23,454 nucleotides of DNA from RGEC01 sp044371405 (GTDB lineage: Bacteria > Bacteroidota > Bacteroidia > NS11-12g > UBA955): positions 1 through 23,454 of the forward strand of contig JBILTS010000022.1 of assembly GCA_044371405.1 (NCBI GenBank), written 5' to 3'. Of the stretch, positions 1 through 8,499 are shown in pieces. Both the position numbers and the translations under genes were made by a program. The stretch's first letter is position 1. Each line of letters opens with the position of its first letter. The notes below the pieces were generated by a model that searched no databases, had not been told where the DNA came from, and saw only the letters and a program-made list of their open reading frames with translations.

Positions 1-472
1 GCTTTATAAGTCCCTCAAGCGGGGTTTTACTGACATCGTAATTGCAGTTTACAATGGCAAATTGGGCATGGTTTCGTATCAAATCAGCCAGGTGTTGCAT
101 GCCCATATCAAAATCGTGGTTGCCCAGCGTAGTGGCTTCATAACCTGCCAGGTTCATCCATTTATACTCAGGCACACCGCCAAAGCGGTTAAAATAAGGC
201 GTTCCTTGGAAAACATCCCCGCAATCTACCAACAAACTATAATCACAACTGCTGCGCTGTCTGTCAATCAGGGTTTTAAGGCGGGCAATACCACCCTGCC
301 CGGGATATTTGGGGTGATTGTCGGGGAAAGACTCCAACCGGCTGTGAAAATCGTTGGTATGCAAAATAACCAGCTTTTGCAAGTCGCTTTTGGCAAACAA
401 AGCATCCGGAGCAAGCCATAGTCCGCCGGCCAGCAGACTGCTATTTCTTAGGAACTCCCGCCTCGTTGGCAT
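1..472 (-). CDS. Metallophosphatase / 5'-nucleotidase catalytic domain, Tat-exported (partial)
   Basis: Calcineurin-like metallophosphoesterase of the UshA/5'-nucleotidase type, expected to remove phosphate from nucleotides outside the cytoplasm with a two-metal site. The first 157 residues are present and the C-terminal part runs off the left edge. The N-terminus has a twin-arginine motif (TRREFL, residues 3-8) followed by a hydrophobic stretch, suggesting folded export through Tat. Metal-binding blocks are visible: DFH at 41-43, DCGD at 83-86 and GNHDFD at 117-122. The ATG at 472 lies inside the preceding gene, whose stop is at 441-443, so the two overlap by 32 bases in different frames and are probably translationally coupled. 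The catalytic and C-terminal domains of the usual single-chain enzyme are thus on two genes, with the C-terminal domain first. The family call is secure; the exact substrate is not. Confidence 0.88.
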   Translation of the reverse strand, partial: MPTRREFLRNSSLLAGGLWLAPDALFAKSDLQKLVILHTNDFHSRLESFPDNHPKYPGQGGIARLKTLIDRQRSSCDYSLLVDCGDVFQGTPYFNRFGGVPEYKWMNLAGYEATTLGNHDFDMGMQHLADLIRNHAQFAIVNCNYDVSKTPLEGLIK

Positions 473-1205
473 ACACAATCCTCCTTTCTGTTCTTTTCTG
501 AACCACCCCATACTGCTGGGTTTCAGACTGCACGCCTTCAATCAGCACATCGCGTAAGGTCTTTTTGTGATACACGATTTGCATGGGGTTTTTAAGCATA
601 TTGAAACCATCACCTCCAAATGCGATATAATCGGAAGTAGCCACCCAATAATCGCGGCGGCTGTCGAAACGGCGCTGACCCAACCATGCAGTAAATTGCT
701 GATTTTCTTCAATCTCAAGTTTTACCCCGGAAATGGGCTCCCCGCCACGACGGATGATGTGTCTGAACAAACTATCCATGGCACTGCCATTCAGCTTCAC
801 CACCACCACGCTATTTTCAAATGGCATTATCTCATACATATTGCCTATGGTAATTTCGCCGTTCGGCAATGCCGTGCGAAGGCCGCCCGTATTCAGCACC
901 GCCATATCCAGCTTAAAACCAAGCTGGGCAGCGAGAATGGAATCAGAAAATCTAAATACCAGATCCGCACAGAGGTTCCCCAGATTGCTTGAGGGCCTTT
1001 CCGGAAAATATCCTGTATCGGTTCTCCCCACTATTCCCGAGGTAAAGATTTTCAGCGAATCCTTGTAGGGTGCAATGAATGATGCCATTGAGCTATCTTT
1101 TGCTGTGGCTGAAGAAACTTTCAGATTCTCTACTTTGTATACAAATTTCCCGGGGCCGCAGGAAACGCCCAAAGCACTGATGATGAATAGCAGAGAAACT
1201 CTCAA
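441..1205 (-). CDS. 5'-nucleotidase C-terminal domain lipoprotein
   Basis: Stand-alone 5'-nucleotidase C-terminal domain, which in UshA-type enzymes binds the base and sugar of the nucleotide. Conserved blocks are visible: NLCADL, NTGGLR followed by the MPFENSVVVVKLNG segment, and the late FGGDGF motif that normally supplies the stacking aromatic residue. A short hydrophobic N-terminus ending in LGVSC suggests a lipoprotein signal. No ATG is available at the N-terminus. TTG codons at 1214 and 1205 are both possible. I prefer 1205, giving 254 residues, because the 1214 codon sits inside a putative -7 element (minus strand, 1212-1219) and the shorter form begins MRVSLLFI, a good signal peptide. 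It probably acts with the overlapping metallophosphatase gene as the second half of a split enzyme. Confidence 0.85.
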   Translation of the reverse strand: MRVSLLFIISALGVSCGPGKFVYKVENLKVSSATAKDSSMASFIAPYKDSLKIFTSGIVGRTDTGYFPERPSSNLGNLCADLVFRFSDSILAAQLGFKLDMAVLNTGGLRTALPNGEITIGNMYEIMPFENSVVVVKLNGSAMDSLFRHIIRRGGEPISGVKLEIEENQQFTAWLGQRRFDSRRDYWVATSDYIAFGGDGFNMLKNPMQIVYHKKTLRDVLIEGVQSETQQYGVVQKRTERRIVYANEAGVPKK

Positions 1206-1211
1206 TTGCTG

Positions 1212-1219
1212 CAAATTAA
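1212..1219 (-). promoter_or_regulatory. Putative -7 element before the split 5'-nucleotidase operon
   Basis: The minus strand reads TTAATTTG, one mismatch from the Bacteroidetes -7 consensus TAnnTTTG, six bases before the preferred TTG start at 1205. No clear -33 element is visible. The 1206-1305 gap is the shared divergent control region for this operon and the lamin-tail operon. Confidence 0.3.
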
Positions 1220-1283
1220 CAAACTTTACGGTTATGTGCGTAAAATGACACCGTGGCTTAGCAATTTCTTAATCTGAATATAC

Positions 1284-1291
1284 GAAATTTG
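1284..1291 (+). promoter_or_regulatory. Putative -7 element before the lamin-tail/TonB/nuclease operon
   Basis: GAAATTTG matches TAnnTTTG at seven of eight positions and lies 14 bases before the ATG at 1306. No clear -33 box is present, so this is tentative. Confidence 0.3.
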
Positions 1292-1305
1292 CATCATATT
1301 TCCAA

Positions 1306-2277
1306 ATGAAAAACACCTTTTTTGCTCTTTTTGCAATCCTGACTGCTGCCGGTGCTCATGCACAATGCAGCGAACTCTTCATTTCTGAATACATTGAAGG
1401 AACCCGCAATAACAAAGCCATCGAAATTTACAACCCAACATGGAACACCATTAACCTGAGCGGATATCGTTTTACCCGCTGGCAAAATGGATCTGCCGTT
1501 TGGGGCAACCAATACAGTGATGTATTATCCGGAACTATTGGCAATAATGAAGTAAAGGTTTTGGTATTGGATCGCCGCGACACCACCCAAATCAACCAGG
1601 ATACTCCTGTAACATACAACCTGCGCATCAAGGCAGATCTATTTCTCTCCAAAGATTACAATACCTCATTTTCCATGAGTTTCAACGGTGATGATGCTTT
1701 GAGTCTGGATAAATTCAACAGTGCTACCAACCAGTGGGTACCTGTAGATATTTTCGGCAAGATCGGCCAACAGCCCCAGCTGCCGTCCAATCCGGGACGA
1801 ACCATTGGCTGGAGCGATTCATTCCCTTACAACACCGGATTGGGTTTGTGGTGCACCATAGACAAAACCCTGATACGCAAGGCATCCGTTACAGGAGGAG
1901 TGAAAACCAACCCTGCTAACTTCAATCCCCGTAAAGAATTTGATGTTTATCCCGTAAACACCTTCGATTCCCTGCGCTCACACAATTGTACCTGCAACAA
2001 ATTCCCCGCCAAGGTGAGAACTACCCCCATCGCTGCGCTGCAGGTATTCCCCAATCCTACCACGGGCAATATCAGTGCATTTGTAGATGCTCCTGTTATC
2101 ATGGCTCATGCCGTAGATGCACTCGGCAGGAAAATCGCTTTAACTTTTGATATGCAATTCCCCAATGGATATGCCATCGCTTCGCTGAAAACTTCCGGTT
2201 TAAGTGCCGGTGTTTATCAAATACAGGCCATAACCACAGGCAATAAAACCTACACCACCCGATTCATCAAGCAATGA
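1306..2277 (+). CDS. Secreted lamin-tail-domain (LTD) protein with type IX sorting domain
   Basis: Exported 323-residue protein. The signal peptide covers about residues 1-19 (cleavage near AHAQ). Residues ~20-165 form a lamin-tail domain: the opening ELFISEYIEG, then KAIEIYNPT and the NLSGYRF strand, are typical. LTD modules often accompany or are fused to extracellular nucleases and phosphatases. The last ~75 residues are a type IX secretion sorting domain, starting at LQVFPNPTTG and ending GLSAGVYQI...TTRFIKQ, which would send the protein to the cell surface. The stop overlaps the next start (ATGA, 2274-2277), so it is co-translated with the TonB-dependent receptor. No catalytic motif is seen. 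It could be a surface binding partner of the downstream receptor or nuclease; that role is inferred from context. Confidence 0.85.
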   Translation: MKNTFFALFAILTAAGAHAQCSELFISEYIEGTRNNKAIEIYNPTWNTINLSGYRFTRWQNGSAVWGNQYSDVLSGTIGNNEVKVLVLDRRDTTQINQDTPVTYNLRIKADLFLSKDYNTSFSMSFNGDDALSLDKFNSATNQWVPVDIFGKIGQQPQLPSNPGRTIGWSDSFPYNTGLGLWCTIDKTLIRKASVTGGVKTNPANFNPRKEFDVYPVNTFDSLRSHNCTCNKFPAKVRTTPIAALQVFPNPTTGNISAFVDAPVIMAHAVDALGRKIALTFDMQFPNGYAIASLKTSGLSAGVYQIQAITTGNKTYTTRFIKQ

Positions 2278-4946
2278 GAATAGCGCTGTTACTGGCCACC
2301 TTGTGTGTCTTGCAACTGGCAAACGCACAGGTAAAAATCATGGGCAAAGTAACAGATGCCCTCACCGGCGATGGTCTAAAAGGGGCCGTGGTTAGCAGCA
2401 GATCTGTATCTGCTGTTACTGCATCCGATGGTTCATTTACCATTCAGCTTGTCGGGGGCAATCACACCCTGGTTGCATCGCTCGATGGATATAGCAGCGA
2501 TACCGTCAACCTAATTGGAGATCGCAGTCTTATACCCAATATCGTATTTAAGCTGGATAACCTGAGCACCGATGTTCAGGCCGTCCAAATTACCGCCTCT
2601 ATTGCCAAGGATCGTAAAACGCCCATTGCCTATAGCAACCTGAACGGCAAAACCATTAGCGAACAGCTGGGTAGTGCAGATTTGCCCATGCTGCTGAATG
2701 CCACTCCAGGTGTATACGCTACCCAACAAGGTGGTGGTGCGGGTGATGCACGCATTACCATACGCGGTTTTAACCAAAGAAATATTGCCGTAATGATTGA
2801 TGGCATACCTGTAAATGACATGGAAAATGGTGAAGTTTACTGGAGCAACTGGTTTGGTCTGAGCGAAGTAACGGCCCTTACCCAGGTGCAGCGCGGCTTG
2901 GGAAGCAGCCGCATCGCCAATCCTGCTGTGGGTGGCACCATGAATATCATCACCCGTGGGGTTTCACCCAAGTTCAAAGCGTCAGTAAATGCAGAATTCG
3001 GCGATTCCCGCTATCAAAAATATTCAGCCACCATCAATACCGGAAAACTACCCGGTAATTGGGGAGCCATTTTTAGCTTTACCAAAAGGAGTAGCACCGG
3101 TTATGTAGATGCCTTGTTTGATGACATGTACAGTTACTACGGCCGGCTTGAGAAGAAATTTGGCAAAAAACACACCTTGTCGCTCACAGCCATAGGTGCA
3201 CCCCAAAGCCATGGACAGCGAAGCTTCAGGGCCCGCCTAAGTCTATACGACAGAGGCCTGGCACTGAAACTGGGTATGGATACTGTGGTAGGTGGAATGC
3301 CCGTTAACCAGGGAAGAAAATACAACCAGCACTGGGGTTGGCTTAATGAGGCCCGAATCAATGATATGGGCGATACTGTCTGGGCCAAGGATTACAGAAA
3401 AAATGAACGTGTCAACCAGTTTCACAAACCCCAGATTTACCTGAAGCATGACTGGAAGCCATCCGCAAATACCCTGATCAGCACCGTGGCCTATGTTTCA
3501 ATTGCCAGCGGGGGTGGCACTCAGTTTAACAACATTAGCCAAACGAAAACTTATGGCTTGTTTAACATGCAGGGAACATGGTGGGCCAATACCACCGGCT
3601 CTGCTTTTGTTCCCAACCCCGACCCCAATTACAGTGCTACCGAATTGAGATCCTACGGTATATTGCACAGAAATGTAAACAACCATCGTTGGATTGGCGC
3701 ACTAACCACCTTAAACCATAAAATCAACAGAAACATGACCTTTACGGGCGGCCTGGATTTGAGAACCTACCGCGCCCAGCATTACCGTGAAGTATATGAT
3801 CTATTGGGCGGAGACTATTTCATTCCTGATAACGGTGAATTGGACCCAAAGAAAAAGGACCTGCTTTACCACAAAGGAGATAAGTTCCGATATAATTACG
3901 ATGGCCTGGTGCGCTGGGCCGGTGGCTTTGCAGAAATGGAATATACTAAAGGAAGAACAACCGGCTTTATCAACGCCAGTGCTACGCAATCCTCCTATCA
4001 GCGCATTGATTTTTTTAGACTCGATAGTGCCGGGAACACCCGCAAATCCAATTGGGTAAACCGCCCGGGGTACACCTTCAAAACCGGCATTAACCGCAAC
4101 ATCAGCCGCCATGTGAATCTGTTTGGCAATGTGGGCTATCTGAATCGGCCTACCCGTTTTAATAACGTCTTCGACAACAACAACAATGAGGTAAAAGATG
4201 CCAAAAATGAAATCGTGTATGCCGCAGAGCTGGGAACCGGCTATAAAAGCAGGTTGTTTAGTCTGGATGTGAATGCTTACTACACCTACTGGCAAAACCG
4301 GCCCGCTAATTTTCTACCCTCCTACCGCGATCCGGACGGGAACTTGTTTACTTACAACATCAACGGCATGAAAGCCCGTCACATGGGCGTAGAGTTCGCG
4401 GGAGTTATTAAACCCGGAAACGGCATGACCATACAAAGCGCCCTGAGCTTAGCTGACTGGCAATGGAAATCCGGTGCCAGAAGCATCATTCGCGATGATG
4501 CCGGCGATTCTGTAGGTATAGTAGATTTCGATGCAAGCGGCGTACATGTGGGGGATGCGGCACAGTGTCAGTGGACATGGAGCATTCGCTGGGAACCCTC
4601 CATGCTGAAAGGTGCGTTCATCTCTGCGCAATATGTGCGATTCTGGAAACATTTTGCTGATTTTGACCCATTGGCACTTACCGGTACATACAAAGGAAGA
4701 GAATCGTTCAAAATTCCTTCCTACTGGTACATGAATCTTTCTGCCGGATATAACTTTAACACCTTTAAAAATGGTCAGTTGTCCATTTATGCCAACTGCC
4801 AGAACATTACCGACAATCTATATATCAGCGATGCACAGCACCGCAGTGTAGACAACAACCCTGCCAATACATTCCGACCCACTAACCTGGAAGTTTTTGT
4901 TTCCCCCGGATTCCGCTACACCACCGGCATTCGTTACACATTCTAA
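2274..4946 (+). CDS. TonB-dependent outer-membrane receptor
   Basis: An 890-residue outer-membrane transporter. Residues 1-19 are a signal peptide (ANAQ), residues ~20-100 a carboxypeptidase-regulatory-like beta-sandwich (IMGKVTDALTGDGLKGAVV), residues ~120-235 the plug (TPGVYATQQGGGAGDARITIRGF, DGIPVNDMENGEVYWSNW, GGTMNIITRG) and the rest the 22-strand barrel, ending in aromatic Phe (GIRYTF). There is no SusD partner next door, so it is a stand-alone receptor rather than a polysaccharide-utilisation pair. It lies between an LTD protein (4-base overlap) and a secreted endonuclease (10 bases downstream) and opposite a 5'-nucleotidase pair, so nucleosides, nucleotides or oligonucleotides are plausible ligands. 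The plug and barrel do not themselves reveal the substrate. Confidence 0.92.
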   Translation: MRIALLLATLCVLQLANAQVKIMGKVTDALTGDGLKGAVVSSRSVSAVTASDGSFTIQLVGGNHTLVASLDGYSSDTVNLIGDRSLIPNIVFKLDNLSTDVQAVQITASIAKDRKTPIAYSNLNGKTISEQLGSADLPMLLNATPGVYATQQGGGAGDARITIRGFNQRNIAVMIDGIPVNDMENGEVYWSNWFGLSEVTALTQVQRGLGSSRIANPAVGGTMNIITRGVSPKFKASVNAEFGDSRYQKYSATINTGKLPGNWGAIFSFTKRSSTGYVDALFDDMYSYYGRLEKKFGKKHTLSLTAIGAPQSHGQRSFRARLSLYDRGLALKLGMDTVVGGMPVNQGRKYNQHWGWLNEARINDMGDTVWAKDYRKNERVNQFHKPQIYLKHDWKPSANTLISTVAYVSIASGGGTQFNNISQTKTYGLFNMQGTWWANTTGSAFVPNPDPNYSATELRSYGILHRNVNNHRWIGALTTLNHKINRNMTFTGGLDLRTYRAQHYREVYDLLGGDYFIPDNGELDPKKKDLLYHKGDKFRYNYDGLVRWAGGFAEMEYTKGRTTGFINASATQSSYQRIDFFRLDSAGNTRKSNWVNRPGYTFKTGINRNISRHVNLFGNVGYLNRPTRFNNVFDNNNNEVKDAKNEIVYAAELGTGYKSRLFSLDVNAYYTYWQNRPANFLPSYRDPDGNLFTYNINGMKARHMGVEFAGVIKPGNGMTIQSALSLADWQWKSGARSIIRDDAGDSVGIVDFDASGVHVGDAAQCQWTWSIRWEPSMLKGAFISAQYVRFWKHFADFDPLALTGTYKGRESFKIPSYWYMNLSAGYNFNTFKNGQLSIYANCQNITDNLYISDAQHRSVDNNPANTFRPTNLEVFVSPGFRYTTGIRYTF

Positions 4947-4956
4947 AAATAAAATA

Positions 4957-7152
4957 ATGAAAAAAACCATATTCTCCGCTCTCATGCTCACCTGCACCGG
5001 ATTGTTCGGTCAGGCTTCCCTCCCGGCCAGTTGGGATATGAGCAACATCAGCACGCCACCGGTAGGTTGGAGCTATAACCTAAATATCGTTGCTGGTAAT
5101 TTAATTTATACCGGTGCCGGCTTCTTTAATTCTGCACCTCAGGCAATACGTCTGGACGGAAGCGGTGAAAATCTGCAACTATTTTTTGGCGGTCGTGCAG
5201 ACACCGTAGAGTATTATGTAAGACACACCGGCACGGGTTCTCCTACCACCGCTGTGTTTAATGTTGAAGAAAGTGCTGATGGAGCCACTTGGACCATTTC
5301 CAGAAATTATTCCGGCACATCCACTTTGCCCGGTGCACTTACCAAACATATTACACGCCTTAAATCCAGCAGCCGGTATGTGCGTTTTATTTATACCACA
5401 AAACAAACAAACTATAATGTATCGCTGGATGATGTCTTGGTAAAACCAGCAGGGCCTTCTACCACTGCGGAAATTGCTGTTCTTGATGGCAGTAAACCCC
5501 TCGTAAATGGAGGCACATTCCAACCAGGAAATTCGGGATTATTCCCGTTGACCCTCAAAAATAATGGTATCGGCGATTCACTAAAAATTGACTCCATTCG
5601 ATTCACTGGCGCTTCAGCTCAGTATTTTAAAGTAGGTGGTGCTCCCAAAGCCATTGCTCCCTCCAGTCAGTCCAATTTGCTCATTCAGCTCACAGGTGCA
5701 CCTGCAGGTTCGGCCAAAGCTACGATGAAGATATATAGCAACGACGGGGTTGGCAATCCGATTTTCGATGTCAACATTTATGCCATCAGCGGTAACTATG
5801 CGAGTGAACCCAATGACGTTCCTTCCATCAATTTCTCCACGGTGCGCGCCTGGCAACTGAGGGTAGATGCCGGTGTAAACACTGCTGACAACGTGCTTGT
5901 ACTGGTCTCTAAAGACAGCATAACTGAGACCCCGGTAGATGGAGTGGCCTATGAGAAAGGTTCATACCTCGGAAAAGCCCGTGTGGTAAGCAGTGGGCCA
6001 AAAGGAACATTCCGCATTGACCAGATTGTAGCCAATACCCGCTATTTCGTAAAAGTATTGGCCTGGAACGGATATGGCAACTACATCAATTACAATCAGG
6101 CCGGTTTTGCCATTGATAAAATTACCACCCCGGGATTGAATGCAGGAACATATTACAGTGGTATTACCCCCGTCGACACGCTGTTCATACCAAAACTAAG
6201 AACTCGCCTAAGGACCAACCATTTTCAAATTTTCTACAGCAATTTCGGTGCTACCATGGTGGAAGATTTTGAGGCCTATGATACCACCGGTGGTAAGCGC
6301 GTATTAACCTGCAATTACTCCGGATACAAGCATTTGTTCTCGCCTCCCATTATCTGGGATACCTTAAGCCGCGAACATTCATATCCCAGAAGCTGGATGC
6401 CAATTCCATCTAGTGCCGCCACTGACAGTGCATGTGGAAGTGATCTATTCGCACTGTTCCCTGTACACCAGAACAAAGCAAATGCGGTGAGGAGCAATGT
6501 TCCTTATAACAACCTTAAGACTGTGACCTTTCAATTCCTTGAAGGAAAATATGGTGTTGACAGCAATGGTATCCTATCGTATGAACCACCAGATCGCGTA
6601 AAAGGCATGATGGCACGTGCCTGTTTTTATATTTGTGCAGCATACCATACCGCAGCCAAACCTTTCACCCTGCCCACATCAAACCAATTTATCAATGATC
6701 TACAGGACCAGGGCGTCTTAAAGCGTTGGAACAATCAGTTCCCGCCATCCAAATACGAAATGGCCAGACAGGAGTATGCTTCCTTCAAACAAAATAGCCG
6801 CAATCCGTTTATTGACAACCCCAATTGGGCCTGCTACATCGATTTTCGGAATATGAGATACGTGCCAAGCGGTGACTGCAGCAAATTCAGTGCGGTTAAA
6901 CCTTCACTAAAAACCATAAATATGATGGCCATGCCCAATCCCGGAAGTCAAAGCACCATCATTAAACTGGATGCGTTCAACAAGCAATCAGTTGAATGGC
7001 TGATCATGGATATCACCGGCTCAGTAGTATTGGAAGGCAATACCAATGAAAATAACCTGCAGTTAAACATAGCGCAGCTACCGGCCGGGGCCTACATGTT
7101 TTATGCAAAAAGCAACAGCGCCCATGGAGCGGTTAAAATCATGAAACAATAA
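4957..7152 (+). CDS. Secreted multidomain endonuclease I (EndA/NucM family), type IX secreted
   Basis: Predicted extracellular DNA/RNA endonuclease, 731 residues from the ATG at 4957, which starts a good signal peptide (cleavage near LFGQA); longer in-frame forms would run back into the receptor gene. Domain order: lectin-like beta-sandwich ~25-165, ASH/choice-of-anchor-D-like domain ~170-280, fibronectin-III-like domain ~285-390, endonuclease I domain ~430-640, type IX sorting domain ~655-731 (MPNPGSQST ... LPAGAYMF). The His-Me nuclease core looks intact: REHSYPRSW at 472-480 (E473, H474), DLFALFP at 496-502, N509 and R512 in NAVRSN, EPPDRVKG at 543-550 and RNPFIDNP at 615-622. Enzymes of this family need Mg2+ and cut DNA non-specifically. 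It is the last gene of the operon, before a terminator. Confidence 0.9.
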   Translation: MKKTIFSALMLTCTGLFGQASLPASWDMSNISTPPVGWSYNLNIVAGNLIYTGAGFFNSAPQAIRLDGSGENLQLFFGGRADTVEYYVRHTGTGSPTTAVFNVEESADGATWTISRNYSGTSTLPGALTKHITRLKSSSRYVRFIYTTKQTNYNVSLDDVLVKPAGPSTTAEIAVLDGSKPLVNGGTFQPGNSGLFPLTLKNNGIGDSLKIDSIRFTGASAQYFKVGGAPKAIAPSSQSNLLIQLTGAPAGSAKATMKIYSNDGVGNPIFDVNIYAISGNYASEPNDVPSINFSTVRAWQLRVDAGVNTADNVLVLVSKDSITETPVDGVAYEKGSYLGKARVVSSGPKGTFRIDQIVANTRYFVKVLAWNGYGNYINYNQAGFAIDKITTPGLNAGTYYSGITPVDTLFIPKLRTRLRTNHFQIFYSNFGATMVEDFEAYDTTGGKRVLTCNYSGYKHLFSPPIIWDTLSREHSYPRSWMPIPSSAATDSACGSDLFALFPVHQNKANAVRSNVPYNNLKTVTFQFLEGKYGVDSNGILSYEPPDRVKGMMARACFYICAAYHTAAKPFTLPTSNQFINDLQDQGVLKRWNNQFPPSKYEMARQEYASFKQNSRNPFIDNPNWACYIDFRNMRYVPSGDCSKFSAVKPSLKTINMMAMPNPGSQSTIIKLDAFNKQSVEWLIMDITGSVVLEGNTNENNLQLNIAQLPAGAYMFYAKSNSAHGAVKIMKQ

Positions 7153-7172
7153 TGATTTTTGAAAACATTAAA

Positions 7173-7200
7173 GAAGGGCCCTTCAAGGGCCTTTTCTTTT
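7173..7200 (+). terminator. Rho-independent terminator after the nuclease gene
   Basis: The arms GAAGGGCCC (7173-7181) and GGGCCTTTT (7187-7195) pair around a TTCAA loop, with G-T pairs in the outer stem, and a T-rich run follows to 7200. It closes the LTD/TonB/nuclease operon. It also argues against an ATG at 7159 as the start of the next gene. Confidence 0.7.
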
Positions 7201-7242
7201 GCAAATCAGGTATTTTGGCATAATATTCGCACAATTTACGCA

Positions 7243-7626
7243 ATGTTACCACCGATTTTTGCCGCCATTGTTGCCCTGTTTACCTCCATGGCTGCCCGCC
7301 CGGCCGAAGATGCCAACCGCCTTACTGTTCTTTTTGCAGAAGGCAAATCGGAAGAAATTGCCGCCTACTTCAGTGCCAGCGTGCAGCTTACTACCCCCGG
7401 GAAACAAGGTGTGTACAGCAAGAGCCAGGCAAAAATGATCCTATCCGGCTTTTTCGAACAAAACACACCCAAAAAAGCCGTTTCATCGCAGCAAGGGAAA
7501 AGCGAAAATGGCGCACACTTTCTGGTGATAACCCTCACTACACAGTCCGGCGAGTTTAAAACAACCGTTTTTTACCGGGGTAGCGGCAAAGCCATGAGCA
7601 TACACGAACTGAAAATTGAAAAATAA
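7243..7626 (+). CDS. DUF4783 family exported protein
   Basis: Small (127-residue) protein of the DUF4783 family, an NTF2-like fold seen in Bacteroidota; no reaction is known to me. The N-terminus MLPPIFAAIVALFTSMAARP is a signal peptide. The body includes LFAEGKSEEIAAYFSASVQL, the YSKSQAKMILSGFF segment and a closing beta hairpin (TVFYRGSGKAMSIHEL) typical of the family. An in-frame ATG exists at 7159, but it precedes the hairpin terminator and would add a non-hydrophobic leader, so I chose 7243. The gene ends 17 bases before nadC and is probably co-transcribed with it. Confidence 0.75.
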   Translation: MLPPIFAAIVALFTSMAARPAEDANRLTVLFAEGKSEEIAAYFSASVQLTTPGKQGVYSKSQAKMILSGFFEQNTPKKAVSSQQGKSENGAHFLVITLTTQSGEFKTTVFYRGSGKAMSIHELKIEK

Positions 7627-7630
7627 GCTT

Positions 7631-7638
7631 GACCTTTG
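7631..7638 (+). promoter_or_regulatory. Putative -7 element just before nadC
   Basis: GACCTTTG matches TAnnTTTG at seven of eight positions and sits five bases before the ATG at 7644. If real it gives nadC a very short leader and excludes the TTG at 7629 as start. Confidence 0.25.
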
Positions 7639-7643
7639 CAGGC

Positions 7644-8498
7644 ATGGACTTTAACAGCCCGGAATTACTCGCTTTTATTCACGCCTGTATTCAGGAAGAC
7701 AGAGGGGATGGTGACCACTCCTCACTGGCCAGCATTCCGGCCGGTACACAGGGGCATGCTCGCTTGTTGTTAAAGGAAAATGGCGTGATTGCTGGGCTGG
7801 AGCTTGCCCATACCATTTTAAAAACCATCGACCCGCAGATTATTTTTAATCCCTACCACACCGATGGAGAACATCTTGACAAAGGCACTTTGCTGGCCGA
7901 GGCCACTGGGCCCGTTCACAGCTTATTGCTGGCCGAACGCCTGCTGCTCAATTTCATGCAACGTCTTTCAGGCATAGCCACCCAAACCGCGGCCATGGTA
8001 AAATTGACCGAAGGTTACAAAGTAAAAATCCTCGACACCCGCAAAACCACACCCGGTCTGCGCTTATTAGAGAAATGGGCGGTAAAAACAGGCGGCGGCG
8101 AAAACCACCGCATCGGGCTGTATGATATGATTATGCTAAAAGATAATCATAACGACTCTGCCGGTGGCATTACCGCAGCCGTAAACCGCACCGTGGAGTA
8201 TTTGAAAGTCCATCACAAAAACTTGAAAATTGAGGTGGAAACCCGCAATATGGATGAAGTGAAGGAATCCCTGAACACCGGTGCCATAGACCGCATCATG
8301 CTGGATAACTTTACCCCAGAGGCCTGCAAGGAAGCCGTGGATTTTATAGCGGGACGCTGCGAAACCGAAGCATCAGGCGGCATCCATGCCGGCAACCTCC
8401 GCGACTACGCTGCATCCGGTGTTGATTTTATTTCACTCGGCGCCCTCACACATTCGGTAAAAAGTCTGGATATCAGCATGAAAACCCACAGCATCTGA
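7644..8498 (+). CDS. nadC: Nicotinate-nucleotide pyrophosphorylase (carboxylating)
   Basis: Quinolinate phosphoribosyltransferase: converts quinolinate and PRPP to nicotinate mononucleotide, CO2 and pyrophosphate in de novo NAD synthesis. The protein has 284 residues, the normal family length. Diagnostic motifs are DTRKTTPGLR (131-140), GGGENHRIGLYD (150-161), KDNH (166-169), EVE (197-199), LDN (220-222), the SGGI phosphate-binding turn (244-247) and GALTHS (266-271). A TTG at 7629 would add five residues; ATG 7644 gives the usual start. nadA and nadB are not in this window. The next gene starts 1 base after its stop, so nadC is part of a compact run with the thioredoxin-fold lipoprotein and rlmD. 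Confidence 0.96.
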   Translation: MDFNSPELLAFIHACIQEDRGDGDHSSLASIPAGTQGHARLLLKENGVIAGLELAHTILKTIDPQIIFNPYHTDGEHLDKGTLLAEATGPVHSLLLAERLLLNFMQRLSGIATQTAAMVKLTEGYKVKILDTRKTTPGLRLLEKWAVKTGGGENHRIGLYDMIMLKDNHNDSAGGITAAVNRTVEYLKVHHKNLKIEVETRNMDEVKESLNTGAIDRIMLDNFTPEACKEAVDFIAGRCETEASGGIHAGNLRDYAASGVDFISLGALTHSVKSLDISMKTHSI

Positions 8499-8499
8499 C

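Noticed and set aside
567..992. 141-residue plus-strand open frame opposite the 5'-nucleotidase C-terminal gene
   Set aside because: The minus-strand protein has clear family motifs; the plus-strand translation has none.
3801..4295. 164-residue minus-strand open frame inside the TonB-dependent receptor
   Set aside because: It is a shadow of the barrel-coding region with no signal or domain of its own.
2274..4946. SusC-type receptor with a SusD partner (polysaccharide-utilisation locus)
   Set aside because: No SusD-like lipoprotein or glycoside hydrolase lies on either side; the neighbours are an LTD protein and a nuclease.
7159..7242. N-terminal extension of the DUF4783 gene from ATG 7159
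   Set aside because: It overlaps the hairpin terminator and would hide the signal peptide; ATG 7243 fits better.
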